This document shows, one piece after another, positions 1 through 9,068 of a stretch of 13,532 bases of DNA. Source of the stretch: Solirubrobacterales bacterium (GTDB lineage: Bacteria > Actinomycetota > Thermoleophilia > Solirubrobacterales > Solirubrobacteraceae). The translations under genes were made by a program, and so were the position numbers. Position 1 is the first letter of the stretch, and the number at the start of each line of letters is the position of its first letter. Location: assembly GCA_027314825.1 (NCBI GenBank), contig DAHVAB010000026.1, positions 282 through 13,813 on the forward strand. The letters are read 5' to 3'. Under the pieces are notes generated by a model. That model searched no databases. It worked only from the letters and a program-made list of their open reading frames with translations, and was not told the origin of the DNA.

Positions 1-1
1 G

Positions 2-481
2 CCGATCAACACAGGCGAGACCTTCAACCTGTTCGGCGCGCAGATCCCCGCCTTCCAGATCTACGCCGCCGACACCAACGTGGCGATGCCGTTCATCCTC
101 TCCCTCGGCGTCTTCGTCGCCTACAACGCCGTCGGCTTCCGCGCCCAGGGGCCGGTCGGGTACATGAAGAGCCTGATCCCCTCCGGCGTGAGCGGCAAGA
201 TGCTCGTCTTCATCTTCCCGCTGGAGATCGTCTCGCACTTCCTGCGCCTGCTCTCGCTGACGATCAGGCTCTGGGCGAACCTGCTGGCGGGACACCTGCT
301 GATCGACTTCATGGCCGGCGCGATGGCGGTTCTGCTCGGCCTGGAGGTGATCGGGTGGTTCACCCTGCCGGTCGGGATCGCGATCTACCTCTTCGAGTGG
401 ATTCTGATCGCCGGCCTGCAGGCGTTCATCTTCGCCATTCTCACTGCCATCTACCTCGGCGGAGCCGTCGGCCGCCACTAA
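2..481 (+). CDS. atpB: ATP synthase F0 subunit a, 5'-truncated by window
   Basis: Membrane stator subunit that forms the two proton half-channels beside the c-ring. The frame is open from base 2, so only the last 159 residues are present. A GTG at 80 lies inside the gene and is not a start. Hydrophobic helices appear as VAMPFILSLGVFVAYNAV, then the long helix ending in SLTIRLWANLLAGHLL, then a final hairpin with LQAFIFAILTAIYL. The essential channel arginine (E. coli Arg210) is the Arg of IRLWANLLAGH, codon 266-268. His stands where E. coli has Glu219, and a Glu occurs in the last helix (FEWIL). This resembles the known Glu/His swap between these helices, though the spacing is off by about one residue. 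The Gln of LQAFIF matches Gln252. It is followed 23 bases later by atpE. Confidence 0.97.
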   Translation, partial: PINTGETFNLFGAQIPAFQIYAADTNVAMPFILSLGVFVAYNAVGFRAQGPVGYMKSLIPSGVSGKMLVFIFPLEIVSHFLRLLSLTIRLWANLLAGHLLIDFMAGAMAVLLGLEVIGWFTLPVGIAIYLFEWILIAGLQAFIFAILTAIYLGGAVGRH

Positions 482-504
482 GTTCGATAAGGAGTCTCAG
501 AACA

Positions 505-807
505 ATGCTGACGCACATCCTCGCTCCTGCGTTGCAGGTGCTTCATCCGCTCCTCGCGGCCGCGAACACGTCCGTGGAAATCGGGGAGAACGCCGGAAAG
601 TCGATCGCTCTCGGCGTCGGCGCCGGCGGCGGCGCCGCGGGCGCGGGCGCGGGAATCGGCATGCTGTTCGGGAAGGTGATCGAGTCGGTCACCCGCCAGC
701 CGGAGATGCGTGACGAGATCACCTCCATCCAGTGGCTCGGCTTCGCGCTCACCGAGGCCACCTTCTTCTACGGCCTGGTCGGCGGCTTCATCGCCTTCTT
801 CCTCTAG
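505..807 (+). CDS. atpE: ATP synthase F0 subunit c
   Basis: Proteolipid of the rotor ring, 100 residues. Helix 1 is very glycine-rich (residues 37-52, the GxGxG packing motif). The polar loop is RQPE (64-67), which contacts gamma and epsilon. Helix 2 carries the ion-binding Glu84 in LTEATFFYG. Aligned by eye to the Na+-type Ilyobacter c subunit, the Gln of helix 1 is Ile51 and the Ser after the Glu is Ala85, so a proton-coupled ring is expected. The start ATG has AAGGAG at 489-494 with a 10-base spacer. This gives about 23 extra hydrophobic N-terminal residues (to AAANTS) compared with the usual 75-80. A GTG at 574 would give a normal length but has no Shine-Dalgarno, so I keep the upstream ATG. 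Confidence 0.95.
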   Translation: MLTHILAPALQVLHPLLAAANTSVEIGENAGKSIALGVGAGGGAAGAGAGIGMLFGKVIESVTRQPEMRDEITSIQWLGFALTEATFFYGLVGGFIAFFL

Positions 808-812
808 ATTCG

Positions 813-1373
813 ATGGGCCCTCTCGCACTTACGACAGTGCCTCTCGCATCGAGCGGCAACTCCTGGCTGATCACCCCGAACGTGGGGATCACGGTCTGGA
901 CGCTCGTCGTCTTCGCGATCTGCCTGTTCATCCTCCGCAAGGCCGCCTTCCCCCGGATCCGCGCGGCCCTGGAAGCTCGCCGCGACGCGATCGCCGAGTC
1001 GATCGACGCTGCCGAGCGCACGCGCGAGCAGGCCGACAGCGTCCTCGCCGAATACCGCGAGCGCCTGACCGAGGCGCGCAAGCAGGCGGAGGAGATCGTG
1101 CAGCGCGCCCGCCAGACCGCTGAGAGCCAGGTGCGCGAGGCGCATGCGGAGTCTGAACAGCGCCGTGAGCAGATGCTGGAGCAGACCCGCCGTGACATCG
1201 AGGCGGAGACCCGCCGATCGATCGATCAGATCCGCCGGGAGGTCGCCGACATGACCGTGCTGGCGACCGAGAAGGTGACGCGCAAGACCCTGACCGCCGA
1301 GGATCAGCGGCGCCTGGTCGAGGATGCGCTCGCAGAGCTCGACTTCGCGACCCTGAGCGGCGACGGAGCGTAG
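813..1373 (+). CDS. atpF: ATP synthase F0 subunit b
   Basis: Peripheral stalk subunit, 186 residues. It has one membrane helix (about residues 22-42, TPNVGITVWTLVVFAICLFI), then RKAAFPRI and a long charged heptad-like helix rich in Glu, Arg, Ala and Gln (about 48-165) that forms the dimeric stalk binding delta and the F1 head. The start ATG lies 5 bases after the atpE stop. It has no clear Shine-Dalgarno, so translation probably depends on coupling to atpE. The frame is open further upstream inside atpE (to 732), but that stretch is Arg-rich and does not look like protein. A GTG at 837 is a weaker alternative start. The 3' end is separated from atpH by one base. Confidence 0.95.
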   Translation: MGPLALTTVPLASSGNSWLITPNVGITVWTLVVFAICLFILRKAAFPRIRAALEARRDAIAESIDAAERTREQADSVLAEYRERLTEARKQAEEIVQRARQTAESQVREAHAESEQRREQMLEQTRRDIEAETRRSIDQIRREVADMTVLATEKVTRKTLTAEDQRRLVEDALAELDFATLSGDGA

Positions 1374-1374
1374 C

Positions 1375-1905
1375 GTGGAGCGGATCGCCGAGGTCTATGC
1401 GAGGGCGCTCTTCGAAGCCGCGGCCGGCCGCGGCGTGCTCGACGCCGTGCGCGAGCAGCTCGCGCAGCTGGCGCAGGCGCTCACAGACAGCCGCGACCTG
1501 GCGATCTTCCTGTTCTCGCCCTACTTCTCCACCGAGGAGAAGAAGGCGGGCCTGCACCGTGCGATCGAGGGGGCCGATGAGACGTTCATGAGCTTCCTGG
1601 AGACGCTGAGCGAGCGCCACCGCACCCCGGCGATCTTCGCGATCCGCACCCGCTACGAGGAGCTCTACGACGAGGAGCGCAAGCTCCTGCCGGTCGAGGT
1701 GACGAGCGCCACCGAGCTCGACCGCGAGACGGTGGAGAGCATCGGCGAGCGGATCGGCGCGCAGACCGGACGCAGGGTGCAGCTCTCAAGCCGCGTGGAC
1801 CCGAGCATCGTCGGCGGGATCGTCCTGCGCGTGGGCAACCGCGTGCTGGACGCCTCGATCGCCAATCAGCTCAACCAACTTCGAAAGCAAGTAGCGCGGG
1901 CGTAG
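1375..1905 (+). CDS. atpH: ATP synthase F1 subunit delta
   Basis: Delta (OSCP-like) subunit of 176 residues, which joins the b stalk to the top of the alpha/beta hexamer. The N-terminal helical domain starts with the family motif VYARALFEAA (residues 7-16). The C-terminal domain has the conserved end VDPSIVGGIVLRVGNRVLDA followed by SIANQLNQL. The start is GTG at 1375, one base after the atpF stop, with GGAG at 1365-1368 inside the atpF end and a 6-base spacer. The length is normal for the family. A 28-base gap precedes atpA. Confidence 0.95.
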   Translation: MERIAEVYARALFEAAAGRGVLDAVREQLAQLAQALTDSRDLAIFLFSPYFSTEEKKAGLHRAIEGADETFMSFLETLSERHRTPAIFAIRTRYEELYDEERKLLPVEVTSATELDRETVESIGERIGAQTGRRVQLSSRVDPSIVGGIVLRVGNRVLDASIANQLNQLRKQVARA

Positions 1906-1933
1906 ACCCCGCCCGTCAAGGAGCCAGAACAGA

Positions 1934-3571
1934 ATGCAGATCAAGCCAGACGAGATCACCTCAATCCTCAAGAGCCGGATCGAAGGGTTGGACGCCGCCA
2001 GCGCCGATCTGACCGAGGTGGGCACCGTGCTGTCGGTCGCGGACGGCATCTGCCGGATCCACGGCCTGGAGAACTGCATGTCCTTCGAGATGCTGGAGCT
2101 GCCCCACGACGTCACCGCCCTGGCGCTCAACCTCGAGTCCGACAACGTCGGCGCCGTGCTGTTCGGCGAGTGGGAGAAGGTCGTGGAGGGCGACACGGTC
2201 AAGCGCACCGGCCGCCTGCTGGAGATCCCGGTCGGCGACGCCCTGCTCGGCCGGATCGTCGATCCGCTCGGCAACCCGCTGGACGGCAAGGGGGAGATCG
2301 CGACGAGCGGCGTGCGCCCGGCCGAGTTCAAGGCGCCCGGCGTCGTGCAGCGCCAGCCGGTGACCGAGCCGATGCTGACCGGCCTGAAGGCGATCGACTC
2401 GATGATCCCGATCGGCCGCGGCCAGCGAGAGCTGATCATCGGCGACAGGCAGACCGGCAAGACGGCGATCGCGATCGACGCGATCATCAACAATCGCGAA
2501 CGCGACCTGATCTGCGTCTATGTCGCGATCGGGCAGCGGATGTCCACGGTCGTCCAGCTCGCGGAGACGCTCAGGCAGGCCGACGCGCTGCAGAACACCA
2601 TCATCGTCGCCGCCGCCGCCAACGAGGCCGCGCCGATCCAGTTCCTGGCTCCGTATGCGGGCGCCGCGATGGGCGAGCATTTCCTCTACGACGGAAAGCA
2701 CGCGCTCTGCATCTACGACGATCTGACCAAGCACGCCTACGCCTACCGGCAGATGTCGCTGCTGCTGCGCCGCCCGCCGGGCCGTGAGGCCTACCCGGGC
2801 GACGTGTTCTACCTGCACTCCCGCCTGCTGGAGCGCGCGGTGAAGCTCTCCGACGATCTCGGCGGCGGCTCGCTGACGGCGCTGCCGGTGATCGAGACCC
2901 AGGCCGGCGACGTCTCCGCCTACATTCCCACGAACGTGATCTCGATCACCGACGGGCAGATCTTCCTGGAGCCGGGCCTCTTCAACTCGGGCGTGCGCCC
3001 GGCGATCAACGTCGGCATCTCCGTCTCCCGCGTCGGCGGGGCCGCCCAGATCACCCCGATGCGCAAGGTCGCCGGCCGCCTGAAGCTCGAGCTCTCCCAG
3101 TACCGCGAGCTTGAGGCCTTCGCCCAGTTCGGCTCCGAGCTCGATCCTGAGACCCAGCGCACGCTCGCCCGCGGGGAGCGGCTGGTGGCGACGCTCAACC
3201 AGAAGGAGCGCGAGCCGATGCCGGTCGCCGATCAGGTGGTGCAGATCTTCGCCGCCACCGAAGGCTTCCTCGACCGCCTGCTGCTGGAGCGCGTGCCGGA
3301 GTTCCTGCTGGAGCTGACCTCCCGGATCCGCGCCGATCAGAGCGAGCTGCGCGAGCAGATCACCTCCGGCGACTGGTCCGATGAGGTCCAGGAGACGCTG
3401 CGCGGCGCGGTCACCCAGTTCGCGCAGGACTTCGGCTTCGACCTGGACGAGGAGGGACACCCGATCGATCAGGATGCGCCGGGGCAGGGCGCGCTCGTAA
3501 GGCCCGATGCCGCCGTCGGCGAGCACGAGGCCTCCCCGAACCCCGACAGCGAGCCGGCACGGGCCGCCTAG
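1934..3571 (+). CDS. atpA: ATP synthase F1 subunit alpha
   Basis: Non-catalytic nucleotide-binding subunit of the F1 head, 545 residues. A beta-barrel (about 25-95) is followed by the nucleotide domain with Walker A GDRQTGKT (170-177). The arginine finger that completes the beta active site is Arg366 in ISVSRVGG. The start ATG has AAGGAG at 1918-1923 with a 10-base spacer. The conserved helical domain ends near FAQDFGF, where E. coli alpha stops. Here about 43 more residues follow (503-545), acidic and rich in Pro and Ala, probably disordered. Mycobacterial alpha also has a C-terminal extension, which in that genus restrains ATP hydrolysis. Whether this tail does the same is unknown. Confidence 0.98.
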   Translation: MQIKPDEITSILKSRIEGLDAASADLTEVGTVLSVADGICRIHGLENCMSFEMLELPHDVTALALNLESDNVGAVLFGEWEKVVEGDTVKRTGRLLEIPVGDALLGRIVDPLGNPLDGKGEIATSGVRPAEFKAPGVVQRQPVTEPMLTGLKAIDSMIPIGRGQRELIIGDRQTGKTAIAIDAIINNRERDLICVYVAIGQRMSTVVQLAETLRQADALQNTIIVAAAANEAAPIQFLAPYAGAAMGEHFLYDGKHALCIYDDLTKHAYAYRQMSLLLRRPPGREAYPGDVFYLHSRLLERAVKLSDDLGGGSLTALPVIETQAGDVSAYIPTNVISITDGQIFLEPGLFNSGVRPAINVGISVSRVGGAAQITPMRKVAGRLKLELSQYRELEAFAQFGSELDPETQRTLARGERLVATLNQKEREPMPVADQVVQIFAATEGFLDRLLLERVPEFLLELTSRIRADQSELREQITSGDWSDEVQETLRGAVTQFAQDFGFDLDEEGHPIDQDAPGQGALVRPDAAVGEHEASPNPDSEPARAA

Positions 3572-3592
3572 CCCGCCCAGCCGGAAGGACTC

Positions 3593-4504
3593 ATGGCCAC
3601 CTCTCAGCGTGACGTAAGAAACCGCATCGCCGCGGTCAAGAACATCCAGAAGATCACCCGTGCGATGGAGATGGTCGCCGCGGCGCGGCTGCGCCGCGCC
3701 GAGCAGCGGATCGAGGCGCTTCGGCCCTACGCGGGCGCGATCCGGCGGATGACGAGGACCGCGGCGAAGGCGGCGGGGTACGTGCCGAGCGTGCCGATCC
3801 TCGAAGAGCACGAGCAGACCCGCTCGGTCGGCCTGCTGCTGGTCGCCGGGGATCGCGGACTCGCCGGCGCGTTCAACTCGAACGTCGTGCGGGCCGGTGT
3901 GGCCGCCGCCCGCGAGCACCGCGAGCAGGGCCGTGAGCTCGTCTACTTCGCCTCCGGGCGCCGGGCCGCATCCTCGCTGAGCTTCCGCGGGATGGAGCCG
4001 GCCGCCAGCTTCATCGGCTTCACCGACCGGCCGGCGTATGCCGACGCGCGGCGGATCGCCGAGCGGCTGATGAGCGCCTACGTCGACGGCGAGGTCGACC
4101 GGGTCGAGGTGTTCTACAACAGCTACATATCCGCGATGTCCCAGGTCGTGCGCCGCGAGACGCTGCTGCCGCTCGCCGAGGCGACGCTGCTGGAGAGCCC
4201 GGCCGAGGAGGAGGCGGAGGAGCAGGAAGGCGGCAGCGGCCCGCGCGGCTCGGTGGAGTACGAGCCCGACCCGGAGGCCGTGCTGCAGCGGCTCGTGCCC
4301 GACTACGTGAAGCTCTCGATCTTTCGCGCCCTGCTGGAGTCGACCGCCTCCGAGCACGGCGCGCGGATGACCGCGATGAGAAACGCTTCCGAGAACGCGG
4401 GGACGCTGATCGGCGACCTCACCCTCCAGATGAATCGCGCCCGCCAGGCGGAGATCACCCAGGAGATCATGGAGGTAGTGGCGGGTGCCGAGGGCCTCGG
4501 CTGA
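3593..4504 (+). CDS. atpG: ATP synthase F1 subunit gamma
   Basis: Central rotor shaft, 303 residues. The N-terminal helix has the family signature (RIAAVKNIQKITRAMEMVAA, from residue 11). The C-terminal helix has TASEHGARMTAMRNASENAG and ends in ITQEIMEVVAGA. These two helices form the coiled coil inside the alpha/beta hexamer. The globular part contains FYNSYISAMSQ. A strongly acidic, Gly-rich loop (about 202-216, with AEEEAEEQEGG) precedes VEYEPDPEAVL and is longer than the DDDD-type loop of E. coli. The start ATG has GGAAGGA at 3583-3589, unusually close to the start. The gap after atpA is 21 bases. The gap to atpD is 66 bases, AT-richer than its surroundings, with no promoter I can defend. 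Confidence 0.97.
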   Translation: MATSQRDVRNRIAAVKNIQKITRAMEMVAAARLRRAEQRIEALRPYAGAIRRMTRTAAKAAGYVPSVPILEEHEQTRSVGLLLVAGDRGLAGAFNSNVVRAGVAAAREHREQGRELVYFASGRRAASSLSFRGMEPAASFIGFTDRPAYADARRIAERLMSAYVDGEVDRVEVFYNSYISAMSQVVRRETLLPLAEATLLESPAEEEAEEQEGGSGPRGSVEYEPDPEAVLQRLVPDYVKLSIFRALLESTASEHGARMTAMRNASENAGTLIGDLTLQMNRARQAEITQEIMEVVAGAEGLG

Positions 4505-4570
4505 CCTTTGGGCCGGCCACGACCAGAGAACTTCGACAGACTTAGCTAGAACCTAGGAGAACGAACCAGA

Positions 4571-6070
<1,500 letters not shown>

Positions 6071-6140
6071 CCTGCGCATATCTGCGTCCTCGAACCTCTG
6101 AGATGAAACGGCCGGGCGCAGGCTCAGTGGGGCGCTGCTG
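6071..6140 (+). other. atpD-atpC spacer with inverted repeat and 12-codon frame
   Basis: This 70-base gap has two visible elements. Heptamers CCTGCGC (6071-6077) and GCGCAGG (6116-6122) are perfect inverted repeats around a 38-base loop. An ATG at 6103 opens a frame MKRPGAGSVGRC whose TGA (6139-6141) overlaps the atpC ATG. Neither has independent support. They could tune epsilon output relative to beta, or be chance. Confidence 0.3.
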
Positions 6141-6548
6141 ATGGCACACAAGAAGTTCCCCGTCGAAGTGCTCACGCCCGAGGGGGAGGCGTTCTCCGAT
6201 GAGGTGGAGATGGTCTCCACGAAGACGATGCTCGGCTCGATCGGCCTGCTGGCCAACCATGAGCCGGTGCTGGCCACGCTCGCGCCCGGCGAGCTGCGGA
6301 TCTACCGCACCGAGTCGGAGATCGTGCGCTTTGCGCAGGCGGAGGGCTACCTGCAGTTCGCCGGCAATCGCGCGCTGCTGCTGGTCGAGGAGGCGCTGCG
6401 TCCGGATCAGCTGGAGCGCTCAGAGCTGGAGGGCAAGCTCGCGACCGCGCGCTCGACAGCGGAGAGCGCGCAGGAGGGCAGCGAGGAGCGGGCCACCGCG
6501 CTGCGCGAGGTCAGGCGCTACGAAGCGTTCCTGGCCGTCGGGCAGTAG
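6141..6548 (+). CDS. atpC: ATP synthase F1 subunit epsilon
   Basis: Rotor subunit of 135 residues at the foot of gamma. It couples the c-ring to F1 and commonly restrains hydrolysis. An N-terminal beta-sandwich (about 3-88, with GSIGLLANHEPVLATLAPGE) is followed by a two-helix C-terminal arm (about 89-132, rich in Glu, Arg and Ala). The length is normal. The start ATG at 6141 lacks a convincing Shine-Dalgarno (only GGGG at 6129-6132). A possible 12-codon reading frame (ATG 6103) ends in TGA overlapping this ATG as TGATG, so coupling is possible. This is the last atp gene. Confidence 0.95.
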   Translation: MAHKKFPVEVLTPEGEAFSDEVEMVSTKTMLGSIGLLANHEPVLATLAPGELRIYRTESEIVRFAQAEGYLQFAGNRALLLVEEALRPDQLERSELEGKLATARSTAESAQEGSEERATALREVRRYEAFLAVGQ

Positions 6549-6597
6549 CCTCTCGCTCATGGCGCCGCCCGCGTCGACCGCGACAGCTCCCGCACTC

Positions 6598-6603
6598 GAG
6601 GGG
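6598..6603 (+). promoter_or_regulatory. Ribosome binding site for the TTG start of ugd
   Basis: GAGGGG sits 7 bases before the TTG at 6611. It supports TTG as the start. The first downstream GTG (6668) would remove the first beta strand of the NAD-binding fold, and no upstream ATG is in frame. Confidence 0.6.
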
Positions 6604-6610
6604 CCACCAC

Positions 6611-7930
6611 TTGCCTGAGGCTGCGCCTGCCCCCGCCGCGGGGCGCGGGAGGCCGCAGGCGGTCGGGGTGATCGGCGCCGGCTACGTCGGCCTGACCACC
6701 GCCGCCGGCTTCGCCGCGCTCGGCAGCGACGTCTGTTGCGTGGATATCGACGCGGCCAGGATCGAGCGGCTGCAGGGCGGGCAGATCCCGATCTACGAGC
6801 CGGGGCTCGACGAGCTGATCGCCGAGCACCGCTCGCGCATGCGGTTCTCCACGCGCCTGGCGGACGCGCTGGAGTGCGCGAACCTGCTGTTCGTGGCGGT
6901 TGGCACGCCGCCCACCGCCTCCGGCGACGCCGACCTGAAAGCGGTCCACGAGGTGGTGGAGGCGATGCCGGCCTCCGAGCATCACGCGCTGGTGATGAAG
7001 TCGACGGTCCCGTGCGGCACCGGCGCGACGATCCAGCGGCTGCTGCGCGAGGCGGGCAAGGGCCAGCTCAGCTACGTCTCATGCCCGGAGTTCCTGAAGG
7101 AGGGCTCGGCGGTCTGCGACTTCATGCATCCGGACCGGGTCGTGATCGGCGAGGCTGGCGGCTGGGCCGGCGACGCCGTGGCGCAGCTGTATGAGCCGCT
7201 GAAAGCGCCGCTGCTGCGCACCGACGTGGCGAGCGCCGAGATGATCAAGCTGGCGGCCAACGCCTTCCTGGCGACGAAGATCTCCTTCATCAACGAGATC
7301 GCGAACGTCTGCGAGGAGGTCGGAGCGAACGTCACGGAGGTGGCCGAGGGGATGGGGCTCGACAGCCGGATCGGGCCGAAGTTCCTGCAGGCCGGGATCG
7401 GCTACGGAGGCAGCTGCTTCACCAAGGACGTCTCCGCGTTGAAGCTGCTGGCCGGCAACTCCGGCTATCACTTCCAGCTCCTCTCCGCCGTGATCGAGGT
7501 CAACGAGCTGCAGAAGCGGCGGGTCGTCTCCAAGCTGCAGCGGCGCCTCGGCGACCTTGCCGGCATGCGGATCGCGCTGCTCGGCCTGGCGTTCAAGCCG
7601 AACACCGACGACATGCGCGGCGCCTCCTCGCTCGTGCTGGCGGCGCGCCTGCGCGCCGAGGGGGCGCAGGTCTGTGCATACGACCCGATCGCGGAGGCGG
7701 AGGCGCGCAAGCTGATGGGAGAGATCGAGTATGCCGGCTCGGCTCATGAGGCGCTGCAGGATGCGGACGCGGCCGTCCTCGTGACCGAGTGGCCGGAGCT
7801 CGTCCGGTTAGACTGGCGCGATGCCGCGGAGAGGATGCGAGGCAGGATCGTGATCGACGGGCGCAACGCGCTGCCTGCGGACGAGGTCAGGGCGGCAGGG
7901 CTCGACTACGAAGGGATCGGGCAGGGCTGA
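6611..7930 (+). CDS. ugd: UDP-glucose 6-dehydrogenase
   Basis: Cytosolic NAD-dependent enzyme that oxidises UDP-glucose twice to UDP-glucuronate, a precursor of acidic surface polysaccharides. It has 439 residues. The N-terminal Rossmann fold has GVIGAGYVGL (19-28). CPEFLKEGSA is the conserved substrate/active-site segment. Lys213 lies in EMIKLAANAFLATKISFINE, and the catalytic thioester Cys269 is in GYGGSCFTKD. The C-terminal domain has LGLAFKPNTDDMRGA and ends with VIDGRN. The start is TTG at 6611 with a Shine-Dalgarno, giving a Pro/Ala-rich lead of about 15 residues. Its stop overlaps the next ATG (TGATG at 7928-7932), so the two genes are likely co-translated. A related UDP-sugar or GDP-mannose dehydrogenase specificity cannot be excluded. 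Confidence 0.9.
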   Translation: MPEAAPAPAAGRGRPQAVGVIGAGYVGLTTAAGFAALGSDVCCVDIDAARIERLQGGQIPIYEPGLDELIAEHRSRMRFSTRLADALECANLLFVAVGTPPTASGDADLKAVHEVVEAMPASEHHALVMKSTVPCGTGATIQRLLREAGKGQLSYVSCPEFLKEGSAVCDFMHPDRVVIGEAGGWAGDAVAQLYEPLKAPLLRTDVASAEMIKLAANAFLATKISFINEIANVCEEVGANVTEVAEGMGLDSRIGPKFLQAGIGYGGSCFTKDVSALKLLAGNSGYHFQLLSAVIEVNELQKRRVVSKLQRRLGDLAGMRIALLGLAFKPNTDDMRGASSLVLAARLRAEGAQVCAYDPIAEAEARKLMGEIEYAGSAHEALQDADAAVLVTEWPELVRLDWRDAAERMRGRIVIDGRNALPADEVRAAGLDYEGIGQG

Positions 7931-9030
7931 TGCAGGCGGTGATCCTCGTCGGCGGGGAGGGCACCCGTCTGCGCCCGCTCACCTCGACGGTCCCCAAGCC
8001 TGTCGTGCCGCTGGTCGACCGGCCGTTCATCGCCTACATGCTGCAATGGCTGGCCGGGCACGGGGTCGATGACGTGATCATGTCGTGTGGATTTCTGGCG
8101 AGCGGCGTGCGCAACGTGCTCGGCGACGGCTCCCGCTACGGGCTGCGGCTGCGGTTCGTCGAGGAGCCCGACCCGCGCGGCACGGCGGGCGCGCTGAAGT
8201 ATGCGGAGCCGATGCTGGAGGAGCGGTTCCTGATGCTCAACGGCGATGTGCTCACCGACATCGACCTGACCGCGCAGATCGCCCAGCACGAGCGCACCGG
8301 CGCGAAGGCGACGCTCGCGCTCGTGCCGGTGCCCGACCCGAGCGCATATGGGGTCGTGCGACTGGACGACGATCGGGGGGTGCTCGACTTCGTGGAGAAG
8401 CCGAGCCCGGACCAGATCGACACGAACCTGATCAGCGCCGGCGCCTACGTGCTGGAGAGGGAGATCCTCGACCTGGTGCCGGCCGAGCGCAAGGTCTCGA
8501 TCGAGCGGGAGGTCTGGCCGCTGCTGGTCGGCGACGGTCTGTACGGGTGCCCGTCGGAGTCCTACTGGCTGGATATCGGAACGCCCGAGCGCTACCTGAA
8601 GGCGACCTTCGACATCATCGAGGGCAACGTGCGCACGCCCGTGCTGGAGCGGCTGGGCGATGACTACCTGGTGGTCGACGAGACCGCGCAGGTGCGCGGG
8701 CGCGCCGTGCCTCCCGCGATGCTGCAGCGCGGGGTGCGGGTCGCGGAGGGCGCTCACGCGGGATCGCTGGCCGTGCTCGGCGAAGGGGTCAGCCTCGGCG
8801 AGGGGGCCGTCGTGGAGCGCGCCGTCGTGCTGGACGGCACGGAGATCGGGGCCGACTGCACGCTGCGCGACTGCATCGTCGCCGCGGGATGCCGGATCGG
8901 CGAGCGCACGCAGATATTGGAGGGCGCCGTGCTCGGGGAGGGCGTCACGATCGGCGCCGAGAACGTGATCGCCGGAGGCGCGCGGATCTTCCCGGGCGTG
9001 AGCATCCCCGACGGCGCGATCAGGTTCTAG
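7930..9030 (+). CDS. Sugar-1-phosphate nucleotidyltransferase, mannose-1-P guanylyltransferase-like
   Basis: Transfers an NMP to a sugar-1-phosphate, most likely GTP plus mannose-1-P to GDP-mannose. It has 366 residues. The NTP-binding signature GGEGTRLRPLT is at 8-18, followed by the KP pair (23-24). Metal/substrate elements are NGDVLTDID (Asp106 in GD), FVEKP (Lys158) and YWLDIGTPERYLKA (Asp215). The C-terminal third (about 260-366) is a left-handed beta-helix of hexapeptide repeats (LGEGV, IGADC, IGERT, LGEGV, IGAEN), as in GMPP-type enzymes. The start ATG overlaps the ugd stop. The longer open frame upstream is inside ugd. The mannose assignment rests on overall resemblance and on the phosphomannose isomerase next door. 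Glucose-1-P uridylyl- or thymidylyltransferase is possible. Confidence 0.85.
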   Translation: MQAVILVGGEGTRLRPLTSTVPKPVVPLVDRPFIAYMLQWLAGHGVDDVIMSCGFLASGVRNVLGDGSRYGLRLRFVEEPDPRGTAGALKYAEPMLEERFLMLNGDVLTDIDLTAQIAQHERTGAKATLALVPVPDPSAYGVVRLDDDRGVLDFVEKPSPDQIDTNLISAGAYVLEREILDLVPAERKVSIEREVWPLLVGDGLYGCPSESYWLDIGTPERYLKATFDIIEGNVRTPVLERLGDDYLVVDETAQVRGRAVPPAMLQRGVRVAEGAHAGSLAVLGEGVSLGEGAVVERAVVLDGTEIGADCTLRDCIVAAGCRIGERTQILEGAVLGEGVTIGAENVIAGGARIFPGVSIPDGAIRF

Positions 9031-9057
9031 CCCTGCCAGGATCCCCACACCCACGAC

Positions 9058-9062
9058 GGGAG
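9058..9062 (+). promoter_or_regulatory. Ribosome binding site selecting the second ATG of the isomerase gene
   Basis: GGGAG directly abuts the ATG at 9063 but lies 6 bases before the ATG at 9069. Normal spacing therefore favours 9069 as the start, removing two residues. Confidence 0.6.
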
Positions 9063-9068
9063 ATGACG

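Noticed and set aside
574..807. GTG start giving a normal-length c subunit
   Set aside because: No Shine-Dalgarno precedes it, while the ATG at 505 has AAGGAG at good spacing.
1961..4357. 798-codon open frame on the minus strand across atpA and atpG
   Set aside because: It mirrors strongly conserved ATP synthase genes, is rich in Arg, Leu, Gly and Asp without domain motifs, and results from GC-rich third positions.
4505..4570. Internal promoter in the AT-richer atpG-atpD spacer
   Set aside because: No -35/-10 pair with acceptable spacing could be found. The sequence only offers a Shine-Dalgarno for atpD.
6559..6618. 19-codon frame MAPPASTATAPALEGPPLA overlapping the ugd start
   Set aside because: No ribosome site, low-complexity Pro/Ala composition, and the GAGGGG within it is better explained as the ugd Shine-Dalgarno.
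9063..9065. First ATG as the isomerase start
   Set aside because: The GGGAG abuts it with no spacer. The ATG at 9069 has a 6-base spacer.
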